A DNA stretch of 64,000 bases. Source: Neofusicoccum parvum (lineage: Eukaryota > Ascomycota > Dothideomycetes > Botryosphaeriales > Botryosphaeriaceae). The notes beneath the pieces were generated by a model that worked only from the letters and a program-made list of their open reading frames with translations, ran no database searches and was not told the origin of the DNA. Made by a program: the position numbers and the translations under genes. Below, piece by piece: positions 55,227-64,000 of the stretch; position 1 is the stretch's first letter, and each line of letters opens with the position of its first letter. The stretch covers positions 744,001 to 808,000 of the forward strand of contig CP087213.1 in assembly GCA_020912385.1 (NCBI GenBank). Reading direction: 5' to 3'.

Positions 55227-55876
55227 TGAGGCGGAGGGGTCCCTTTCTTGGCGTGGAAGTCTGCGTCCTGGATGAGCGAGAGTTGGGGGATTGGGGGGCC
55301 TGGTGCTTTTGCTTTTGCCTGGCTTCGTTCGACGTGGACGGGAGGCGTGAAAAGTTTGGGTGATGTGGGTTGGATGGTTTGGTTGTTTTAAATACCCTAC
55401 TGTAGGTTTAGTGTAGTTTTAGTTCTTTTGTTTTCAGTGCTGCTGCGGTGGTTGTACATCTGATTCGCAGCAGTAGGTGTGAGAAATGGTAGTTCTGTAA
55501 TTCGAGCCGATGTTGATAACTTTCAATTAAGAGTCTAGTGGCACGTCTTTCTCCTTTTATTAAGACGCACAAATACCGAGATCGGTATCCCAACTCGCTG
55601 AACTTGACTTCAACCCTCTTCACGAGTAGCAGGGCAGCTGGATTATTTACCCGCCCTCTCTTGCACCAAATTACCCTGGAGCTTGTCAGACCGGCGAGAC
55701 TCATCTCCACAGATGTCCTGCTCAGACCAACTGTCGGCTCGTGATATCCTGAGGGCGTATTGTTGCATGCGTGTCCCTCTAGAGTATCAGGCCAGCTCGA
55801 CCCCCTCCACTGGTCTGTCATGCTACCAATTGCCGGTTCCTCTTCTTTTTTCTTGTTTTTCGTTTCCTTCACTCTC
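55227..55876. other. Spacer between convergent CorA-like and WD40 genes
   Basis: A 650-base segment with both 3' UTRs. T-rich on the plus strand around 55385-55435. No further gene is supported. Confidence 0.45.
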
Positions 55877-57193
55877 TCATCCTTCCGGTCTAGCATCTGT
55901 AACCTGCGCAGGCCGATCGTCCTCCATCCTCCAAATCCTAATCGTCTTGTCCAGACTTGCACTGACGATACATGGTTCAGTCGGGTGTGTGTCAACGCTC
56001 AAGACTGGTCCGTCATGCCCCTCCAGTTTTTGCATGATGTTTTTACTGCTGCAGTCCCAGAGAAAGACGCTTCCGCATTCGCTGCCGCTGGCAATGAAGG
56101 CTGACTGGTATGGCGCAGTTCCGTACATCCCAAAAGCGCCGCAGAGGCTGTATTGGCTGTTCTTATGCCCTTGGTATGTTTTGACGCACCTTCCCTTGCC
56201 TGTGATGTAGTCCCATAGTCGGATAGAGGAGTCGAGGGTCCAGGCGAGGATGTATTTGCCGTTGGGGGAAAAACGGACGGACGTTACGGGGGCGTTGTCT
56301 TCGTGGACTAGTGTGCGGAGGCATTGGCCTGTGGCGGTATCCCAAACTCGACTGGTGCACTCGTCAGCATTCCAAAGCTCTTGGTGTTATGGCAGGACCA
56401 GTGTTCGGCACAAAAGATGGCGGAGTGCTTACATCAACCCGTCACTTGCGCAGCTGACGACCATTGTCCCATCACGCACAAAATCAACACCGCCAACAGG
56501 GTCTGAATGCGCGGGCAGCGACTTCATTACGCGCGCAGTGCGGATATCCCACAGAAACACGGCCTCGTCGTAGGAGCCGCTGACGATTATGTTGCCCTTG
56601 GGCGAGATGGCGAGCGAGTAGACATAGTTGTGGTGGCCCTCGAAAGGCACGGAGAGGTCCTTGCCCGTAATGGCGTCCCACAGCCTGATGTACTTGTCGT
56701 CCGAGCCCGAAGCCAGAATGCGCGAGTCGGGGGCCCAGGCTATGGTTGAGATGCCAGCCATATGGCCTTCCAGCGTGTGCTGGATGGTGCCGGTGCGCGT
56801 GTCCCAGATCTTGATGGTTGCGTCGGCGGACGAGCTGGCTATCCAGCGGCCGTCGGGCGAGAACTTGACGCACGAGACGCCCTTCTTGTGGCCGCAGAGC
56901 TTCAGCTTCGCCTGGTAGCGCAGCTCGGTGGGCTTCTCGGGCAGGTCCACGCTGGGCGAGCGATGCCTGGCCGGGGAGCGGGAGGCCGAGCGCGGCGAGC
57001 GCGACCTGTCCCTGGACCGGTCCCTGCTGGCGGCATCGAGGCTGTCGTCGTCGCGGTAGCGGCGGGCGGCCGGGCGCTCGGTGAGCTGGTAGGAGGGCGA
57101 CGCGTCGGGGAAGGACGAGCGGTCGAGCGGGGACTCGATGTAGCCGTCGTCGGAGCGGCGCCTCTTGGGCGAGCGGCCGCCGAAGTCAGCCAT
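55877..57193 (-). CDS. SWD3: WD40 protein, WDR5/Swd3 type (COMPASS subunit)
   Basis: Predicted core subunit of the COMPASS/Set1 histone H3 lysine-4 methyltransferase. Two minus-strand exons, 57193-56433 and 56351-55877, join to 411 residues. The first ~95 residues are disordered and contain an Arg/Ser-rich stretch of RDRSRDRSRSP type. Seven WD repeats follow: GHKKGVSCVKFSPDGRWIAS, GHMAGISTIAWAPDSRILAS, GHHNYVYSLAISPKGNIIVS, then blades ending LWDI, VWDT, LWDY, LWDC and IWRM. Order and spacing match WDR5/Swd3. An RS-rich head like this is absent from animal WDR5. The starts of this gene and ISC1 lie 174 bases apart. A general WD40 adapter of the splicing type is the alternative, but blade sequence favours Swd3. 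Confidence 0.88.
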
Positions 57194-57367
57194 CCGGAGC
57201 GGGCTGCGGTGGTGTGGGCGAGAGGGCGCTGGACAAAGAGTCTGGGGCGGGTCGGCGAACGCGAGCGAAGAGCGCCGACGCGCGCTGGCAATTCCGCCCT
57301 GACATCACCCACAGCGACAGCTCCCCTCACCGACACACGTGTGCAATTCTCAACCACCACCGCCGCA
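57194..57367. promoter_or_regulatory. 174-base bidirectional promoter SWD3 / ISC1
   Basis: The two start codons diverge across only 174 bases, so both leaders and promoters overlap. No TATA box is seen in either direction. The shortest divergent spacer in the window. Confidence 0.6.
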
Positions 57368-58950
57368 ATGCACGCCCACGCCGCTGGAGACGCTCCCAGG
57401 CGCATCCGCATCATCAGCCTCAACTGCTGGGGCCTCAAGTTCCTCGCCAAGCACCGCCATGAGCGTCTCTCGGAAATCGGCCACCAGCTCGCCGCCGCGT
57501 CGCCGCCCCCCGACATCATTGGCCTGCAGGAGTGCTGGACCAAGCAGGACTACGAGTCCATCCGCGACACTCTCCGCGAGAAGCTGGGGCTGCAGTACAG
57601 CAAGTTCTACCACAGCGGCATCTTCGGCGGTGGGCTCGTCATCATCTCACGATGGCCCATCGAGGAAGCCAGCATGGTCCGCTACCCGCTGAACGGCAGG
57701 CCGACCGCCTTCTTCCGTGGAGACTGGTTCGTCGGCAAGGGCGTGGCCTGCGCGAGGATACGCTACGGCCCGGCCAAGAAGGACGTCGCCGAGGTGTTCA
57801 CCACACATGTGAGCTCCTCGCCACCTACACCGCCAGTTACCCAGTTGGGATGGAGGATGCTGATTGACTCGCACAGCTGCACGCCCCGTACGAGAGCGAG
57901 CCCAACGACTCCTACATCTGCCACCGCACGGCACAAGCCTGGGAGATTGCGAAGCTCATGCGTGGAGCCGCCGAGCGTGGCCATCTGGTCATCGGCTTGG
58001 GCGACTTCAACATGATCCCGCTGTCCCTCGCTCACCGCCTCATCGAAGCCCACTCGCCCGTTCGGGACGTCTGGCGCATCCAACACCCTGACTCTTCCAT
58101 TGGCGCCGCCAGGGACGCGGTCGAGCAGAAACGCGGGAGACCAATGCCGAATGCAAAGTTCAACATCACTGAGAACGGAGCAACCTGTGACAGCGCTCTC
58201 AATACGTGGCGATGGAACGAGGCGCACAGGAAGCGCCTGGAAAAAGGGCTGCCCGTGACTGTCGAGGACACAGTCGAGGATCCACGGGCAAAGCGCCTGG
58301 ATTACATATTCTTCTCCAGCGGTGAGAACAGTCCCTCTGCCACCAATGACACGGACTGGGTGCTCGACAAAGTGGATGTAGGCATGACACAGCGGCACCC
58401 CCAGCTGCGGTGCTCGCTCAGCGATCACTTTTCCGTCGAGGTGACCATCAGGCGCGCCAGTAGCTCGCCTCCACTGTCTGCGGCGTCGGCATCCTCCCAA
58501 TCCCTGTCCACGGGCGTCTCCGCTCTGCCCGTGTCTACGTATGACGAGATCCTTGCTATGATTCACAAGTATACAGCTCGCGAGTACCGCCAGCGGCGCC
58601 TGCGGCTGGGCCATTTCGTTGGCCAGCTCCTTGTCGCGATCGGGTGCCTCATCGCCGTGTGGTGGAGCCCTCGCAACTTCGTCTCCTTCATCCTGATGCT
58701 AGTGAGCACGCTAGGCCTGGCCGCTGGCGTTATCGACGGGCTGATAGGCGGCCTGTTTGTCGGAAGCGAGCTACGCGCACTCCGGGAGTTCGAGTGGGAG
58801 ATCAGAAACGCGAGGGCCGTGGCCGAGGGACGGGCTGCGGAGTTGCCCAAAGCGGGCGAAGTCGAAGCGGACGAGGACGAGCGGCAGCAGCAGCAGCAGC
58901 AGCAGGAGCAGGAGGACCAGCAGGAAAACGACACGGCCGACGAAGTATGA
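57368..58950 (+). CDS. ISC1: Inositol phosphosphingolipid phospholipase C (neutral sphingomyelinase type)
   Basis: Mg2+-dependent enzyme that hydrolyses inositol phosphosphingolipids to ceramide, an endonuclease/exonuclease/phosphatase-fold membrane protein. Two exons, 57368-57808 and 57877-58950, join to 504 residues. Active-site motifs are in order: ISLNCWGL (Asn19), GLQECWTKQDY (Glu55), GRPTAFFRGDW, VIGLGDFNMIP (Asp190, Asn192), RLDYIFF and SLSDHFSVEV (Asp330, His331). Two C-terminal membrane segments lie at ~392-409 and ~416-440, as in yeast Isc1 and human nSMase2-like enzymes. The tail is acidic and ends in a glutamine-rich run encoded by CAG repeats. Start chosen at MHAHAAGDAPRR, close to the catalytic domain. 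All catalytic residues present, so probably active. Confidence 0.94.
58886..58910 (+). repeat. CAG triplet run encoding poly-Gln in ISC1 tail
   Basis: About seven consecutive CAG codons, then further Gln/Glu codons, in the cytosolic tail of the phospholipase. Triplet tracts vary in length by slippage. Exact borders are approximate. Confidence 0.6.
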
Positions 58951-59280
58951 GAGATTTTTCTGTTCCAATTTTTCCAAAACCCCCCCCTTCCCTCTCATCT
59001 CCGTCTTGGAGATGCCTCCGTTTATCATGATTTATGGGAAGATGACGTTTTGCCAACACGCGAGTCTTTTGCATTGTTTTACAGTTGGGCCGGTTGCACA
59101 CGGGTCGAGGCGCGGCTTTGCATGCGGTTGCTGCAACGCTGCTGCCGCGACGGATGCGCGAGGGCTACAGGAAGCTGCGCCCGCGATGGTCGTCCTCCGA
59201 CGACGCAGGGTTGGGCGTGTAGTGGGTTGATCGCGCAGCTGCTTTTCCCTGGGCGCGGGTGGAAGGGAAGGGGGACGCGA

Positions 59281-59300
59281 GGGGAGGGGAGGGGAGGGGG
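59281..59300 (+). repeat. G-quadruplex-type run (four G4 tracts)
   Basis: Four runs of at least four G, separated by single A, fill these 20 bases and are followed by more G-runs to ~59350. This meets the standard G-quadruplex pattern with very short loops. It lies about 330 bases downstream of ISC1. Confidence 0.6.
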
Positions 59301-60741
59301 CCCAGGGCCGTCGAAGCAGGGGGAGGAGGCAGATGGTCGGGGGGGGGCGGCGGCGGTCGGATGGGCGGGCACCACGTTTCCCGCCCAATCACACGGGCAC
59401 GGCAGATGCAAAGCAGGTTGCAGGGAAAACACGCACCGCACGCGGGAGATGCAAGCTGGCGCAACGGCCGGGCAGCGGCAGGCGGGCAAGAGCAGCGTCG
59501 GGAGTACAGTAAGAACCGGGCGAAAGGTCCGGCTAACGTTGCGAGCCGTGCCGCTGATGGCATTGCCGTGCCGTGTCCGTGGCGGCCGCGCAGCCCGCTT
59601 TTGCATATGTATGGCGCATGTGCGTTTTATGTGGTGGTGGCATCTGATACCGCCGGGATAGTGAGTCGTCTACTGGCTGGCGCAAGATTGACTTCCCGCT
59701 CCCGCCCGCCCGCTGCTAGTGTCGCTGCTTAACCAGTCCTCCGTTGCTGGCCCAGGGTGCATGCATGGCGGTTGGGCGGGCGCCGCGGGGTGCTCGGCGG
59801 TGGAGATTAGATTGTAGATTTGCGGTTGACATGTGAGGTTTCTTTTTTTTGCTACCATTTCCGCTGTCTCGCTTCCCTGCACGCCGTGTGCTCTGCGCCT
59901 GTGTGTGCCTCGTATAGCGCATGCAGGCGCCGCCTGGGGGCCATGGGCTGGTCTACGGCTTTTGCTGCACCTGCTGTTCACCTGCTTGCGCCGCTGCTGT
60001 CGATCCTGATGCCAAATGAAGCGTCCCGGGAATCGGCCGCCGCCCCCTCCCCTCGCCGGCGCGCCCACGAGTAATGGTGGTGTTGCGAGGCACTGCTATT
60101 TCGGGCGGTGCGACTGCCGGCAGCTCTGTTGCTCCTGAACGCTGCATGGTGCGTCCTGCGCTGCCTACAGAGGGGTGCCTTCACGCCGCCGCCTGCGCGA
60201 GGAGCTGAAGCGTTTGCCCGGACGGCCGGTCGTGCGCCAGGACGGCCCAAGGTTGGAGCCGTGGCGCTTCCTGCCGAGAGGCTGTTGCTGCTCGAATTGT
60301 CCGCGGCGCCAACCGCCCGGCTGTCGCCGCGAGACCGCAGACGGCCAGCCGCCGTTCGGGATGAAGGGCTCGTCGTCATCTCGTCGGATTTAATCTTGGG
60401 TTTGACGTGCCGGCCCCCTTGGCTGGCGGGAGGTGAGCCCATTTCCGCCTGGCGCTCCCCGCGATGCTCGCGCCCCATGCAACCCGGGCTCGCGATCGAT
60501 AACGATAATAACGGCCTCCCGAATCCAAGACATACATACACGCATACATACATAACGAATCGAGCAGGAAAAGCACGGAGCCTCACGAGATGCCCGGAGC
60601 AGGAAGAAGCACTGACACCACCGTCGTCAGGTCATCACCCTTTTCTCTCTCCAGGTCCTCGAGATGTCGCAATACCTACCAGGACGAGAGTCTGTCCGGA
60701 CCGGGCGTGGTGAGATTCGACCCGCTCTCCACCCAGACGAG

Positions 60742-61078
60742 AGGAAGAGAGAGAGAGAGAGAGAGACAGACGAGCCGCTCTCCGGCACCCACCATCCACC
60801 CAAGTACCGCAACGAACCCAGACGTCGACAGCCACAACCACGCCATACCCGTCCCCTGCCACGCTCTCTCGATCCGTGCCCACACGCACACGACCTGCCC
60901 GCCGGCCCTGCCCCCCCGCGCGCGCCGCCCACCCCCCATGTCCCCGATGCCCGGCGGCGGCCCCCTCCCCAATAAAAAAAAGGCTCCCCCGGTCCCCCAT
61001 CTGTCCCTCCTCCCGCACCGCCCGGACGCTCTCCGGCCCCGTCCAACGGAGAGAGAGAGAGAAAGAGGCAGAGAGAGG
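60742..61078 (+). repeat. Two GA-rich purine tracts about 300 bases apart
   Basis: A GAGAGA tract near 60742-60770 and a similar one near 61050-61078 share the same dinucleotide unit and similar flanks containing GACAGACG- or GGCAGAGAG-like sequence. The DNA between is C-rich. Possible promoter GAGA-type elements or simple slippage repeats. Confidence 0.4.
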
Positions 61079-62308
61079 TTCCGGTCCTGAATCACACGTC
61101 AAACCACCCCTGCCGCGATCTCCGCGCGGGTCCCTGTTTCTTTACTTTTTCCCTTTTGCCGCGCCGCCCTGCGTGCCCGGAGGAGGAAGGGGGGGCCTAT
61201 GCTCGCTGTATATCCGATACAGGAACCTCCGATATTTGGGAAGATGGGGACGTTCGCCGATTGGCACCCGTGTGTCAGGCAATTAACGGGCACCCGCGAA
61301 CGTGGCCGGGCGGGCGAAGGCGGGCCATCCCGGTGGTGGGCGCGTGCGCTGGCCGTTGGGGGAGGGGAAAAAAAAAGGAACAAAAATCAAAATATGTGGG
61401 CTGCGTGTGGGTTGTTGTGTGGGCGTGCTGCGGCACAGCAACGGCCGCGGCCCAGCATTATTGCGCTATGCGGGTGCGTCTTGCGCTTTTCGGCGTGTGT
61501 TTTGGGGGCGGGTGCGCTTGTGTTTACGATAGCCGAGACAGATCTGCTACACCTCCGTGGGTTGCTGAATCTGATGGTGATGATGATGACAATGATGATG
61601 GGGTTAACAGCAGCAATGCAGGCTTCCGGCCATCGTTCTGCGGGGGAGGAGGGGGAGGAAATGGCTCCGGTTGGCGCGGCGCCGTTGGTTCGTGTATGTA
61701 CGCTGGATGTATGTACAGTATAATCGTGCAGGCGCATGTAGGAAGACAGCGATGCCTAGCCACCCCCGTCTTTCTTCCCACCCCTTGCACGCACGATATA
61801 TTGCTCTCCGGCGATGAGCGACCGGGGAAATCGGGGCCCATTACTCGCGCGTCGACAGGGTCGTGCTTTTGTTTTGTGGACGGATCTGGCGGTGCGTGGC
61901 TGGTGATTGCGCCGCGTCGTCCCCTGTCGTCGCATGTCAGAAGTGCCGGAGAAGGAAATAGAGGAAAACACCGGTCCGCGATGCGCGTCGTGTTGACGGG
62001 TGCGTGATACTTGGCTCCATAAGCAGATGGTAGCAACAGCCTGTTGTTCCACAGACAAGCAGCCGCCCTGCCCGCCAGGACATGTCTCTACAGCGCGCTC
62101 GCGCGACCCCCGAGCAGCGGCCCATCTCGCCCGCCTGCCTGCCAGCTAGCCTTCGCTCTGTATGCAGCACGTTAGCCGGATGAGTGGTCCGCCGGTCCTA
62201 ATCCAGGCACCGAAGGCGCATCCACACCGCAAATCTGCTGTGGCGCTGCACTCTGCCTCTGCGCCCACCTGCCTAAACCGAACCGGACATGCTGCAACAC
62301 GGGCTCAT

Positions 62309-62336
62309 GTATGTGTGTGTGTGTATGTGTATGTGC
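62309..62336 (+). repeat. GT/TATG microsatellite
   Basis: A run of GT dinucleotides with interspersed TATG units. No coding frame is supported around it. Confidence 0.55.
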
Positions 62337-64000
62337 AAAAACGGCCATGTGTTCCTGCTGCGTTGTGCGTTGTCCTCGTCTGCCGCCGCCCAAGCAAAAA
62401 CTCGATACGTCGGATCTTGCAGGGGAGGTACACGCGCGGCGGGAAATATGCTGGGGCGGCGGCGCGACGAATCGAGCAGAGTTGCGATAGGACGCGGCGT
62501 CCGTTCGAGGGAGGGTGCGTGTGCGTGTGTCTGTGTGTGACTCGAGAATGACATGCAGTCTGCTCTGCTGACGTGCGTCGTATACGAGGCTCGGAGATCG
62601 GAGCAGCAAAGAGACAGAGGCAGGCGGTGCTGCGCGCGCCGCTAGGGGACCGAGGGGTGCGGTGTTTTGCAGCCGCCCAGGACCACCGTGCCGTCGTTTC
62701 CTGTCGACAAGAGACAGCGAGTGGCGCCCGACAAGGCGGATCGCCAAGTCGACCGTGTATGCGGCCCTTTCGTCGTTCCCAGGGAAAAGAGGCAGATCTT
62801 ACGCGCGCGCGCGCTCAAACCCTATTGGGGCCGGTGTTAGTCCTTGTTGTGGCAAACGTGCGTCCGCGCAACGACGAGCGCCTGGTTGCGCGAATATCGC
62901 TCTGTTGTAGCGGTGTCTTTCGCAGCAGACTAAGAGCACCACGGCTCCACTGGCTGGGGAATGGGCCGGCAGTTGGGACGGGTGTGCAAGTCGCGTGTGG
63001 CGCGAAGCGGTCTGCGGTGGGAGGGCGCGACGGCTCTGGCGGTCATGGTCAGTCGAGTGGCGGCGTCGAGGCAACCGGATCGTCCAAATCCAAAGGGCCG
63101 CCGGGCATGCAGAAGACCGCTGTGGGTGGGACTCGCAGAACGCTGGCCAGAGGAGTACCAAATACAAGTATTGTTTTTGTTTTCTGTTCCATTGATATGT
63201 AAACCTGATCCGAACACATGGGCGCATTTCCTTTCCTTCTTGCCAAAATCACAAGGCATCCAAACACGTATATAGCAGCCATCAGGGCAGCCAACCAGCC
63301 TCTTGCAGCTCGGCCGCGCCCGTCTAATAGGTAGGAAGTAGGGTCGTCGGAACCAAAAAAGAAAAGCCCTCTGGCCCCTGCCAGAGAAAAAGTAACAATC
63401 GACCGTTGCGGAGGTATAGTAGTCGATTTTTGCCACCCCCCCTGTGCCACACTTGGACCCTTTTTTTTTTTCTCTTTCGTGATCGCTCCCCCTGTCGTGT
63501 CTTTGTCGGCCGTTTCATGGGCTTGGATCAAACCGTGCCGTTTCACCTGAAAAATGTCCCCGAGTTCTCTGCGTGTCCGTTGCTTTTTCGGGCCCCCAGT
63601 CGTATCCGCACAGCCTCGCCCCCGCAACCCACACACCTGGATACATCCGCGCGGCTTCCCAGACCCGGCGGCCGCCGCGAGAAGACACCTGGAGACGCGG
63701 TGCCGCACGCCTTCGACGTACGCCGGGGAAAGCCGGTGCTTCTCGCCCTGCGCGTGGTGTGCCGGAACGTGCGTAAGCCCACGCAACGACCGGGGTTGCG
63801 GTAGCAGGAATGCGTCGAATAGAGGCCTTCAGTTCAGCCGTTGAGGTGACGAGCCGGAGATGCCGGGGCAGGGTTATGTCCGTCCGAAAAACTCCACGTG
63901 GAACCTGACGAGCCCTTGTATCTCGGGAGCCGGCGACCCGCAGTTTGCCCATTTCGCCATGTCGGGGCCTGGAAAAGTCGACCAGCGGACAAAAGCGGTG

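Larger units (their letters stand above)
58951..64000. other. 5 kb gene-free region with G-runs and microsatellites
   Basis: From the ISC1 stop to the window edge. The stretch is mostly GC-rich with many simple repeats: (G4A)n at 59281-59300, a (CATA)-like tract near 60530-60555, GA tracts near 60740-60770 and 61050-61075, a GAT-rich tract near 61570-61600, and GT repeats near 62309-62336. The longest frames on either strand are Gly/Arg/Cys-rich without domains or splice support. No protein gene or structural RNA was recognised. It may include the promoter of a gene beyond the window. Confidence 0.5.

Noticed and set aside
55408..55995. 195-residue minus-strand frame overlapping the SWD3 3' end
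   Set aside because: Out of frame with the WD40 protein, lacks domains, and covers its 3' UTR.
61156..62007. 283-residue Gly/Cys-rich plus-strand frame
   Set aside because: No domain, no splice support, and composition typical of GC-rich noncoding DNA with simple repeats.
63049..63786. 245-residue minus-strand frame near the window end
   Set aside because: Weak composition, poly-Lys and low-complexity pieces, no recognisable domain; could be a fragment of a gene beyond the edge but not supportable.
1..64000. tRNA or rRNA genes
   Set aside because: Looked for the T-arm GTTCRANTC pattern and long conserved rRNA segments by eye; matches found lie in exons or lack a cloverleaf. A tRNAscan or Rfam search would be decisive.

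Overview
The window is nuclear DNA of a filamentous ascomycete (Pezizomycotina). A member of the Dothideomycetes is my best guess, but the sequence does not prove it. The evidence is GC-rich coding sequence, short introns (mostly 50-130 nt) with CTAAC/CTGAC branch sites, GT or occasional GC donors, a fungal-type alternative oxidase, and families typical of moulds (DUF3176, fungal CorA-like, spherulin-like cupin, ARL8, SS18-like). Nineteen protein-coding genes are supported, each built exon by exon so that reading frame and total length agree. I saw no rRNA, tRNA, CRISPR array or intact transposon.

Layout. 0-10 kb: ribosomal proteins L10 and L30 (both minus), a coiled-coil protein (plus), then mitochondrial dihydrolipoyl dehydrogenase (minus). 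9.8-16.6 kb: the ribosome-biogenesis factor SGD1/NOM1 (minus) diverges from SRP14 (plus); an SS18/SSXT-like, glutamine-rich protein (minus) follows. 16.6-25 kb: a 3.3 kb gene-free stretch, alternative oxidase (plus), a decayed BTB/POZ-like fragment, a secreted spherulin-like cupin (minus) and an unassigned protein (minus). 26-36.8 kb: alpha-COP (plus), a DUF3176 membrane protein (minus) and another unassigned protein (minus). 40-51 kb: a VPS62-like protein (minus), a TFIIIC tau55-like subunit (plus), a possible 69-residue small protein, RNA polymerase I second subunit (minus) and the small GTPase ARL8 (plus). 52.8-59 kb: a CorA-like membrane protein (plus), a WDR5/Swd3-like WD40 protein (minus) and inositol phosphosphingolipid phospholipase C, ISC1 (plus). 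The last 5 kb is gene-free, with G-runs and microsatellites.

Most genes are housekeeping and unrelated in pathway. A loose theme is ribosome production (L10, L30, SGD1, Pol I A135, TFIIIC), but there is no biosynthetic or defence cluster, and I found no convincing new multi-gene system. The more unusual points are two GC-AG introns (RPL30 and alpha-COP), two tandem hairpins inside an RPL30 intron, a 20-nt micro-exon in ARL8, a possible unannotated small membrane protein, a BTB relic, and very short divergent promoters (SGD1/SRP14 and SWD3/ISC1).
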